A stretch of 5,137 nt of DNA from Polynucleobacter sp. (GTDB taxonomy: Bacteria; Pseudomonadota; Gammaproteobacteria; Burkholderiales; Burkholderiaceae). Below the pieces are notes generated by a model. That model had not been told where the DNA came from, searched no databases, and worked only from the letters and a program-made list of their open reading frames with translations. The position numbers and the translations under genes were made by a program. The DNA is taken from assembly GCA_020059445.1 (NCBI GenBank), contig JAGVCB010000044.1, positions 1 to 5,137 of the forward strand. The letters are read 5' to 3'. This document shows, piece after piece, positions 1 to 5,137 of the stretch. Numbering within the stretch: position 1 is the stretch's first letter; every line of letters starts with the position of its first letter.

Positions 1-1441
1 AGTGGGTGACAGCATTTCTGAAGGTCATGTGGTGATTCTTTTGGAAGAATCTAGTTCCGCATCAACTCAGGCTGCCCCTGCAGCTGCGCCACAAAAATCA
101 GCAGCACCTGCAGCTGCGCCAGCACCAGTTTCAGCAACTGGTGGTTTGGTGAATGTCACCGTTCCTGATATTGGCGATTACAAAGGTGTTCCTGTGATCG
201 AGGTCCATGTGAAGCCTGGTGATGTCGTTGAAAAAGAGCAAACTTTGGTGACTTTGGAATCAGACAAAGCCACCATGGATGTTCCTTCATCACACGCTGG
301 TGTGATCAAGGAAGTTAAAGTAAAGGTAGGCGATAGCATCTCTCAAGGCGATTTGGTGGTGACTCTGGAATCTTCATCCGCTGGTGTTTCACCAGCTGCA
401 GCTCCAGCTAAAGCTCCAAATACGGCTCCAAATGCAGCAGCTCCTCAAGCAAGCGCTCCAGCGCCAGCTCAGAGTGCACCTCAGGCAGCAGCTCCCCGCG
501 CAGAATCTCTTCCTGCAACGGGTGCGATCAGTCATGCAAGTCCATCTGTTCGTAAATATGCCAGAGAACTCGGTGTTGATGTAACCAAGGTGATTGGAAC
601 TTCAGCAAAAGGCAGAATTTCTCAAGAAGACGTTCAGGCATATGTGAAAAACATCATGACTGGACAAGCGGCATCTCCAGCAGGTGCTCCAGTGGCGGCA
701 TCTGGCGGATTGAATTTATTGCCGTGGCCAAAAATTGATTTCAGTAAATTTGGTGAAACAGAAACCAAGCCACTATCAAGAATTCAAAAACTATCAGCGG
801 CAAATTTATCTCGCAATTGGGTCATGATTCCAGCTGTGACTTATCACGAAGATGCTGACATCACAGATTTAGAAGCATTCCGCGTGATGACCAATAAAGA
901 TAATGAAAAACAAGGTATCAAAGTTACGATGTTGGCTTTCTTGATCAAGGCCGCTGTGAATGCTTTGAAGAAGTATCCAGAATTTAATAGTTCATTAGAT
1001 GGCGATAACTTGGTGATGAAGAAATACTTCCACATTGCTTTTGCCGCAGATACCCCAAATGGTTTGGTGGTTCCTGTTGTGAAGAATGCTGATAAAAAAG
1101 GTATTTTTGAAATCGCCAAAGAAACTGGTGAATTAGCCAAGCTAGCGCGTGAAGGCAAGTTGAAGCCTGATCAAATGCAAGGCGCTTCTTTCACGATCTC
1201 GTCTTTGGGTGGTATTGGTGGAACTTACTTTGCACCAATCATCAACGCACCAGAGGTGGCGATTTTGGGTGTTAACAAAGCTAGCATGAAGCCTGTTTGG
1301 GATGGTAAACAGTTTGTACCAAAATTAGTTTGCCCATTGTCACTCACTGCAGATCATCGCGTGATTGATGGTGCCTTGGCGACAAGATTCAACGTGTATT
1401 TGGCTGAATTATTGGCTGATTTCCGTCGTGTTGTTCTTTAA
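1..1441 (+). CDS. aceF: Pyruvate dehydrogenase E2, dihydrolipoamide acetyltransferase (5' partial)
   Basis: This is the E2 core of the cytoplasmic pyruvate dehydrogenase complex, which moves the acetyl group from lipoyl-lysine to CoA. The reading frame is open at the left edge. The GTG at 2-4 is an internal valine of a lipoyl domain, not a start. Counting that codon as 1, residues 1-17 are the tail of a first lipoyl domain and 18-48 an Ala/Pro linker. A complete second lipoyl domain spans about 49-125, with the ESDKATMD motif and lipoylated Lys89 (codon 266-268). A second Ala/Pro-rich linker follows at about 126-172. The peripheral subunit-binding domain is at about 178-216 (SPSVRKYARELGV) and the acetyltransferase domain at about 250-479. 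The catalytic HxxxDG motif is DHRVIDGA at 451-458 (His452, Asp456). The 479 visible residues plus the missing part of lipoyl domain 1 suggest a full length near 540. The gene stops at TAA 1439-1441, 11 nt before lpdA, so co-transcription is likely; aceE is expected upstream but is outside the window. An oxoglutarate dehydrogenase E2 is less likely, given the tandem lipoyl domains and the following lipoyl-E3. Confidence 0.97.
   Translation, partial: VGDSISEGHVVILLEESSSASTQAAPAAAPQKSAAPAAAPAPVSATGGLVNVTVPDIGDYKGVPVIEVHVKPGDVVEKEQTLVTLESDKATMDVPSSHAGVIKEVKVKVGDSISQGDLVVTLESSSAGVSPAAAPAKAPNTAPNAAAPQASAPAPAQSAPQAAAPRAESLPATGAISHASPSVRKYARELGVDVTKVIGTSAKGRISQEDVQAYVKNIMTGQAASPAGAPVAASGGLNLLPWPKIDFSKFGETETKPLSRIQKLSAANLSRNWVMIPAVTYHEDADITDLEAFRVMTNKDNEKQGIKVTMLAFLIKAAVNALKKYPEFNSSLDGDNLVMKKYFHIAFAADTPNGLVVPVVKNADKKGIFEIAKETGELAKLAREGKLKPDQMQGASFTISSLGGIGGTYFAPIINAPEVAILGVNKASMKPVWDGKQFVPKLVCPLSLTADHRVIDGALATRFNVYLAELLADFRRVVL
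77..121 (+). repeat. 15-bp in-frame direct repeat in the E2 linker
   Basis: The 15-mer CCTGCAGCTGCGCCA occurs at 77-91 and again, identically, at 107-121, exactly 30 bp (10 codons) apart. It encodes most of the repeated peptide AAPAAAP, at residues 24-30 and 34-40 of the visible E2, in the flexible Ala/Pro linker between the first and second lipoyl domains. This looks like a short internal duplication within a low-complexity linker rather than a mobile or regulatory repeat. Confidence 0.8.
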
Positions 1442-1444
1442 GGA
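1439..1444 (+). promoter_or_regulatory. Ribosome binding site of lpdA overlapping the aceF stop
   Basis: TAAGGA at 1439-1444 is a good Shine-Dalgarno sequence. Its first three bases are the aceF stop codon. It lies 8 nt before the lpdA ATG at 1453, which fixes that start and suggests coordinated translation of E2 and E3. Confidence 0.8.
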
Positions 1445-1452
1445 ATATTGAT

Positions 1453-3246
1453 ATGCCTACAGTAGAAATCAAAGTTCCTGATATTGGTGATTTTCATGAT
1501 GTGCCGGTGATTGAAGTTTTGGTCAAACCAGGTGATCAGGTTGAAAAAGAACAAGCACTATTGGTATTGGAGTCTGACAAGGCAACCATGGAAGTGCCGA
1601 GTGAGCAAGCTGGCAAAATTGTTTCTATCAGCGTTAAAGTTGGTGACAAAATCAATCAAGGCATGGTGATCGCAACCCTTGAGCTGGCTGCCGATGCTAA
1701 GCCAGTCGAAAGCACTCCGGCAACATCAGTTCCAGTGAAAGAGGCAGCTGCTCCAAAAGCTGAAGCTCCTCGAATGAGTGCTCCTGCAGCAGGCTCTTAT
1801 GCTGGAAAAGTTGATCATGAATGTGACATGCTGGTCTTGGGCGCAGGCCCTGGCGGTTACAGTGCGGCATTCAGAAGTGCTGACTTGGGCATGAGCACCA
1901 TCATCGTTGAACGTTATGCAACCCTGGGTGGTGTTTGCTTGAACGTGGGTTGTATTCCGTCAAAAGCTTTATTGCACACAGCAGCCATCATGGATGAAGT
2001 CAAAGCCATGGCGGCGCATGGTATTTCATACGGTGCACCAAAAATTGAAATTGATAAATTACGGGCTCATAAAGAAACCGTGATTGGTAAGTTAACGGGC
2101 GGTCTTGCTGGTATGGCGAAAGCTCGCAAAGTTAAAACAGTGCGTGGTATTGGTCGATTCTTAGATGCTTATCATGTTGAAGTAGAAGTCACTGAAGGTG
2201 ACTCTAAGAAAACCAATGGCCAAAAAGAAGTGATTCGTTTTCAAAAAGCGATCATTGCTGCCGGTAGCCAGGCTGTGATGTTGCCTTTCTTACCAAAAGA
2301 TCCAAGAATCGTTGATAGCACTGGTGCATTAAAGCTTGAGAAGGTGCCTCAGAGAATGTTGGTGATTGGCGGCGGTATCATCGGCTTAGAGATGGCGACT
2401 GTCTACAGCACATTGGGTAGCAAAATTGACATTGCTGAAATGTTAGATGGTTTGATGGCTGGTGCAGACCGGGATTTGGAAAAAGTCTGGGAGAAAGTTA
2501 ACGCTCCACGTTTTGACAACATCATGTTGAAAACGCGCGCCAGTAAAGCTGAAGCAAAACCAGATGGTATCCATGTGACCTTTGAAGGTGAAAAGGCTCC
2601 GGTAACTCCTCAGGTATATGACTTGGTGTTGGTAGCGGTTGGTCGTACTCCAAATGGTAAGAAGTTAGATGCTGATAAAGCGGGCGTTGTGGTTGATGAG
2701 CGTGGCTTTATTCCTGTTGACAAGCAATTGCGTACAAATGTGAACCATATTTTCGCGATTGGCGACTTGGTTGGCCAACCTATGTTGGCACACAAAGCAG
2801 TTCATGAAGCTCACGTTGCTGCAGAAGTTGCAGCAGGGCACAAGGCTTTCTTTGATGCCAAGCAAATTCCATCTGTGGCTTATACCGATCCTGAAGTTGC
2901 ATGGGCTGGACTTACGGAAGAGCAATGCAAAGCACAAGGCATTTCATATGAAAAAGGTCTATTCCCATGGGCAGCCAGTGGTCGAGCCATTGCAAATGGT
3001 CGTGATGAGGGTTTTACAAAGTTGTTATTTGATAAAGAAACTCATCGCATCATTGGCGGCGGTATTGTTGGCACCCATGCAGGCGATTTAATTGGTGAAG
3101 TTTGTTTGGCGATTGAGATGGGTGCTGATGCTGTTGATATTGGTAAAACAATTCATCCACACCCAACGCTTGGTGAATCTGTTGGTATGGCTGCTGAAGT
3201 GGCGCATGGCACTTGTACTGATTTACCTCCAACCAAGAAAAAATAG
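1453..3246 (+). CDS. lpdA: Dihydrolipoamide dehydrogenase (E3) with N-terminal lipoyl domain
   Basis: This 597-residue flavoenzyme reoxidises dihydrolipoyl groups of the pyruvate dehydrogenase complex and reduces NAD+. Residues 1-77 form a lipoyl domain (ESDKATME, lipoyl Lys43, codon 1579-1581). An Ala/Pro-rich linker runs over about 78-117. The FAD-binding site has GAGPGG (Gly130, Gly132, Gly135). The redox disulfide is Cys162 and Cys167 in GGVCLNVGCIPSK. The NAD-binding motif is GGGIIG at 306-311, and the second FAD contact is HIFAIGD at 432-438. The C-terminal catalytic His570-Glu575 pair lies in HPHPTLGE. All key residues are intact. The lipoyl-E3 fusion is established for Neisseria and for Burkholderiales PdhL, and is longer than the usual E3 of about 470 residues. 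ATG 1453 is chosen because of the Shine-Dalgarno at 1439-1444 and because the lipoyl fold begins at once. It is the last gene of the operon. The N-terminal domain is roughly two-thirds identical to the complete lipoyl domain of the upstream E2. Confidence 0.98.
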   Translation: MPTVEIKVPDIGDFHDVPVIEVLVKPGDQVEKEQALLVLESDKATMEVPSEQAGKIVSISVKVGDKINQGMVIATLELAADAKPVESTPATSVPVKEAAAPKAEAPRMSAPAAGSYAGKVDHECDMLVLGAGPGGYSAAFRSADLGMSTIIVERYATLGGVCLNVGCIPSKALLHTAAIMDEVKAMAAHGISYGAPKIEIDKLRAHKETVIGKLTGGLAGMAKARKVKTVRGIGRFLDAYHVEVEVTEGDSKKTNGQKEVIRFQKAIIAAGSQAVMLPFLPKDPRIVDSTGALKLEKVPQRMLVIGGGIIGLEMATVYSTLGSKIDIAEMLDGLMAGADRDLEKVWEKVNAPRFDNIMLKTRASKAEAKPDGIHVTFEGEKAPVTPQVYDLVLVAVGRTPNGKKLDADKAGVVVDERGFIPVDKQLRTNVNHIFAIGDLVGQPMLAHKAVHEAHVAAEVAAGHKAFFDAKQIPSVAYTDPEVAWAGLTEEQCKAQGISYEKGLFPWAASGRAIANGRDEGFTKLLFDKETHRIIGGGIVGTHAGDLIGEVCLAIEMGADAVDIGKTIHPHPTLGESVGMAAEVAHGTCTDLPPTKKK

Positions 3247-3283
3247 TTAGCTTTTAGCACTAAATCTGAATGCTCCCAGGCAT

Positions 3284-3311
3284 AAAAAAACCCCCGCACG
3301 AGGCGGGGGTT
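3284..3311 (-). terminator. Intrinsic terminator, best oriented for the phasin gene
   Basis: A perfect 9-bp stem pairs AACCCCCGC (3289-3297) with GCGGGGGTT (3303-3311) around a 5-nt loop (3298-3302). Read on the minus strand, the stem runs directly into seven Ts (complement of the A-run 3284-3290), the classical rho-independent layout. Read on the plus strand, only two Ts follow before AAAA. The terminator therefore fits best as the end of the minus-strand phasin transcript, about 100 nt beyond its stop codon. It may still slow or stop transcription leaving lpdA from the other side. Confidence 0.85.
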
Positions 3312-3315
3312 AAAA

Positions 3316-3346
3316 GGTACTTGTAGATTAGATCTAACTGGGTACC
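3316..3346. repeat. Imperfect inverted repeat in the convergent spacer
   Basis: GGTAC (3316-3320) and GTACC (3342-3346) are complementary. Between them TAGAT (3324-3328) and ATCTA (3332-3336) can also pair around a 3-nt loop, giving an interrupted hairpin next to the terminator, in the 3' untranslated region of the phasin transcript. It is A/T-rich inside and has an internal loop, so it is a weak structure. It could be a secondary 3'-end hairpin or chance. Confidence 0.35.
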
Positions 3347-3414
3347 GAGGAGACAACTGTTACTACTTCAATTCTTCCAAGCCACCATGATGATTCAAAT
3401 GGCTTGCATCTTGC

Positions 3415-3951
3415 TTACTTCTTGCCGCGAGCAGCTTTAACTGCTGTATTTGCTGCAGCATTGAAGTTGTTCTGAGCTAAATCCACCGCTTGCTTGATAG
3501 ATTTTTGTGTTGTTTCATAAGCGTTGTTTGCTGCAGCCATGGCTTGTTTAATAGCCTGGATAGTAGCTTCTGAACCAGCAGGAGCATTCTTTGAAAGCTC
3601 TTCAACCATACCGTTCATATTGCCACTGCTTTTCTTCAACTGTGACTCTGCTACTGAAGTAAAAGTAGTTTGTGTTTCGTTAGCAATGTCATAAAGATGA
3701 CGGCTGTAAGACATGATCTTTTCAGCTAAGGGCTGAACCATGCCAGCTTGCATAGCCATCAATTGCTGTGCATCACGCACTGAAAGTGCTTGTTTAGCGT
3801 TTTGTACATTCTCAGTCATCGCAGTTTTTGCAACTGCCATGTTCAATTCAACTAGTTTTTCTACGCCTTCAAAAGCTTTGTTAGTTAAATTTAACAATGT
3901 TTCTAGGTTTGCTTTGTTTGCTGCTGCGATCTGTTCTGGGGTTAATGTCAT
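3415..3951 (-). CDS. phaP: Phasin family protein, PHB granule-associated
   Basis: This 178-residue protein matches the Burkholderiales phasin family in length and in its N-terminal pattern, [19 protein letters not shown], followed by [14 protein letters not shown]. Phasins are small amphipathic proteins that coat polyhydroxybutyrate granules in the cytoplasm and control their number and size. The protein looks almost entirely helical, is rich in Ala, Gln, Asn and Lys, has no Cys or Trp, no signal peptide and no membrane segment, and contains the conserved-looking KNAPAGSE turn at 121-128. It ends in a basic RGKK tail. The frame stays open 51 codons further upstream, but ATG 3951-3949 is chosen because GGAG lies 5 nt before it, the family motif starts there, and the promoter lies inside the upstream extension. 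The gene faces lpdA convergently and diverges from the deacetylase gene. Expression is probably controlled by the promoter at 4007-4034 and perhaps by PhaR at the palindrome 3985-4003. Confidence 0.93.
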   Translation of the reverse strand: MTLTPEQIAAANKANLETLLNLTNKAFEGVEKLVELNMAVAKTAMTENVQNAKQALSVRDAQQLMAMQAGMVQPLAEKIMSYSRHLYDIANETQTTFTSVAESQLKKSSGNMNGMVEELSKNAPAGSEATIQAIKQAMAAANNAYETTQKSIKQAVDLAQNNFNAAANTAVKAARGKK

Positions 3952-3956
3952 GATTT

Positions 3957-3960
3957 CTCC
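3957..3960 (-). promoter_or_regulatory. Ribosome binding site of the phasin gene
   Basis: Read on the minus strand, GGAG is followed by 5 nt (AAATC) and then ATG at 3951-3949. This site decides the start against the 51-codon longer open frame. Confidence 0.8.
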
Positions 3961-3984
3961 AAGTAAATTAAAGGGTGAACAATA

Positions 3985-4003
3985 AATGTTGCACTGCACA
4001 ATT
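3985..4003. promoter_or_regulatory. TGC-rich palindrome, candidate PhaR operator
   Basis: A perfect core, TGCA-C-TGCA at 3990-3998, is flanked after two mismatched positions on each side by AAT and ATT, giving a 19-bp imperfect palindrome. It lies just downstream of the phasin -10 box and covers the predicted transcription start (near 4000), from about -3 to +16, a typical place for a repressor. PhaR, the PHB-sensing repressor of phaP in Ralstonia and Paracoccus, is known to bind TGC-rich sites. The assignment to PhaR is an inference from position, sequence style and the gene controlled. Confidence 0.55.
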
Positions 4004-4006
4004 ACA

Positions 4007-4034
4007 AGTATAGGTCTTAAATAGCCTAAGTCAA
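4007..4034 (-). promoter_or_regulatory. Sigma70-type promoter of the phasin gene
   Basis: On the minus strand, TTGACT (4034-4029) is followed by a 16-nt spacer and TATACT (4012-4007). Both hexamers match the consensus at five of six positions. Transcription would start near 4000, leaving a leader of about 49 nt with the ribosome binding site near its end. The strength fits an abundant protein such as a phasin. Confidence 0.8.
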
Positions 4035-4067
4035 GACCACATTGTGAAAAAAGGGCAAAATTAGGGG

Positions 4068-4973
4068 GTGAAAGCCTTTTATACCGATCATTTCGCCCTC
4101 CCATTGCCCGAAGGTCACCGATTTCCGATGCAAAAGTACCGCCTATTAAGGGATCAGGTGGCCTTAATGGATGGTTTGGAGCTCAGAGAGCCACCAGCTG
4201 CTAGTCATGAGGATTTGATTCGGGTTCATGACCAAGACTACGTCAAACGCGTCACCCAAGGGCAACTAAGTCCAGCAGAAATCAGGGAAATAGGATTTCC
4301 ATGGAGTGAACCCATGGTTGAAAGATCTAAAAGGTCTGCTGGGGCCACAATTTCAGCTTGCATCAGTGCGCTAGAGGATGGGGTCTCAGTTAACCTTGCT
4401 GGAGGTACCCATCATGCCTATGCAAACAAGGGTAGTGGTTTTTGTGTCTTCAATGATGCGGCTGTTGCTTCAAAGTATCTTCAGAACTTAAGAAAAATGA
4501 ATGTTGCCATCATTGATTTAGACGTTCATCAAGGCAATGGTACTGCAGCCATTCTCGGTAAAGACCCCAGTTGTTACACATTGTCACTTCACGGGGAGAA
4601 GAACTTTCCATTTAGAAAAGAATCTAGTCATTTAGATGTTGGATTGAGCGACGGTTGTTCCGATGATGAATATTTACTTCATCTTGCCCATGCTTTGAAT
4701 CAGATGGAGTCTGAGTTCAAGCCAGACATGTTGATTTATTTGGCTGGGGCTGACCCCCACGAAGGGGATCGATTGGGGCGATTAAAGTTAAGTCTCAAAG
4801 GTTTATGTCTGCGAGATCGAATGGTTTTAGACTTTGCTAAAACTCATGATTTACCGATTGCCATCGCAATGGCAGGAGGATATGGCATCAATATTGAAAC
4901 AACGGTTGAGGTGCATGCTCAAACCGTACAATTAGCTCTTCAACTATTTAAAGAGTTAAAGGTTAAACAATAA
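4068..4973 (+). CDS. Histone deacetylase family protein, class IV (HDAC11-like)
   Basis: This 301-residue protein is a zinc-dependent deacylase of the arginase/deacetylase fold, predicted to be cytoplasmic. The N-terminal pattern [13 protein letters not shown] (12-24) is typical of the bacterial class IV group. Active-site motifs follow in order: GGTHHA (112-117, His115 and His116), GFCVFNDAA (124-132), DLDVHQGNG (150-158, zinc ligands Asp152 and His154), GADPH (227-231, zinc ligand Asp229), DRLGRLKLS (234-242) and GGYG (270-273, catalytic Tyr272). None is missing, so it should be active; its substrate (acetyl-lysine proteins or a small acetylated amine) cannot be read from sequence. The start is GTG 4068: an in-frame TAG at 4062-4064 prevents a longer protein, and the next in-frame ATG (codon 21) would cut into the conserved N-terminus. 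The ribosome site is not ideal: AAGGG at 4051-4055 is 12 nt away, and the AGGGG at 4063-4067 abuts the start codon. No convincing plus-strand promoter was found. The stop codon directly precedes the next gene. Confidence 0.93.
   Translation: MKAFYTDHFALPLPEGHRFPMQKYRLLRDQVALMDGLELREPPAASHEDLIRVHDQDYVKRVTQGQLSPAEIREIGFPWSEPMVERSKRSAGATISACISALEDGVSVNLAGGTHHAYANKGSGFCVFNDAAVASKYLQNLRKMNVAIIDLDVHQGNGTAAILGKDPSCYTLSLHGEKNFPFRKESSHLDVGLSDGCSDDEYLLHLAHALNQMESEFKPDMLIYLAGADPHEGDRLGRLKLSLKGLCLRDRMVLDFAKTHDLPIAIAMAGGYGINIETTVEVHAQTVQLALQLFKELKVKQ
4958..4962 (+). promoter_or_regulatory. Probable ribosome binding site of the transporter gene
   Basis: AAAGG within the last codons of the deacetylase gene lies 11 nt before ATG 4974, slightly far but usable. 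It supports translation of the transporter from the same mRNA. Confidence 0.45.
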
Positions 4974-5137
4974 ATGAGTAATTCATGGATTCGATATTTA
5001 ACGCCATGGATTGCGCCTATTTTTGTGATCATCTGGAGCACGGGCTTCATCATTGCTCGATACGGCATGCCTCATGCTGAGCCAATGACATTTCTGAGTA
5101 TGCGCTTTTTAGGCGTCCTGATTTGTATGATTCCAAT
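4974..5137 (+). CDS. EamA/DMT-family transporter (3' partial)
   Basis: The frame begins at ATG 4974, immediately after the TAA (4971-4973) of the deacetylase gene, and is open to the end of the window (54 complete codons). Residues 10-28 form a first hydrophobic membrane segment (PWIAPIFVIIWSTGFIIA), with WSTGFIIARYG resembling the first-helix pattern of drug/metabolite transporters of the EamA type. MTFLSMRF (38-45) is the usual lead into the second helix, which has just begun at the edge. The family consists of inner-membrane exporters or importers of small metabolites with ten helices; the substrate cannot be predicted. Zero spacing to the deacetylase gene implies a shared transcript. The family call rests on only about a sixth of a normal protein. 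Confidence 0.75.
   Translation, partial: MSNSWIRYLTPWIAPIFVIIWSTGFIIARYGMPHAEPMTFLSMRFLGVLICMIP

Noticed and set aside
2..4. GTG as the start codon of the E2 gene
   Set aside because: It encodes the conserved valine of VGDSIS inside a lipoyl domain and lies at the window edge; the gene simply begins upstream.
2610..2937. Minus-strand open frames inside lpdA
   Set aside because: They are antisense to a conserved enzyme domain, lack family features, and the coding signal is fully explained by the plus-strand E3.
3253..3264. Inverted repeat TTTAG-CA-CTAAA just after lpdA as its terminator
   Set aside because: Five A/T-rich pairs with a 2-nt loop and no T-run cannot form a stable terminator.
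3740..3985. Plus-strand 81-codon open frame across the phasin gene
   Set aside because: It is antisense to the phasin, has no recognisable motif, and is explained by the composition of the real gene.
3989..4014. Plus-strand promoter for the deacetylase (TTGCAC with TATAGG)
   Set aside because: The spacer is only 14 nt and the -10 match is poor; these bases are better explained as the palindrome and the phasin -10 box.
3952..4104. 51-codon N-terminal extension of the phasin frame
   Set aside because: It contains the promoter and the predicted transcription start, has no family resemblance, and a good ribosome site sits before the internal ATG at 3951.

Overview
The window is an ordinary-looking piece of a betaproteobacterial chromosome, most like a low-GC member of the Burkholderiaceae such as Polynucleobacter. 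That assignment is inferred from four things: the E2 and E3 architecture, the phasin sequence style, the gene order, and the A/T-leaning composition judged by eye. Five protein genes are visible. Two run off the edges. No tRNA, rRNA, CRISPR array, insertion sequence or attachment site was seen.

Layout: positions 1-3246 hold the end of a plus-strand pyruvate dehydrogenase operon. It consists of aceF (E2, 5' end cut off inside its first lipoyl domain) followed after 11 nt by lpdA (E3), which carries its own N-terminal lipoyl domain. Positions 3247-3414 form a 168-bp convergent spacer. Its hairpin terminator has its T-run on the minus strand, so it serves mainly the facing gene. That gene, at 3415-3951 on the minus strand, is a PhaP-type phasin. 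Positions 3952-4067 form a 116-bp divergent spacer with a strong sigma70-like phasin promoter (TTGACT, 16-nt spacer, TATACT) and a TGC-rich palindrome over the predicted transcription start, a candidate site for the PHB-responsive repressor PhaR. Positions 4068-4973 on the plus strand encode a class IV (HDAC11-like) deacetylase with a GTG start. It is followed with no intergenic base by the first 54 codons of an EamA/DMT-family membrane transporter (4974 to the window end).

How the genes fit together: pyruvate dehydrogenase makes acetyl-CoA, the precursor of polyhydroxybutyrate, and the phasin coats the resulting granules. This supports a carbon-storage neighbourhood. The deacetylase and transporter look like a separate two-gene unit whose link to acetyl-CoA metabolism is only suggestive.

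Nothing here is clearly a new biological system. The points most worth checking are the candidate PhaR operator, the orientation of the terminator, and the close similarity of the lipoyl domains in E2 and E3.
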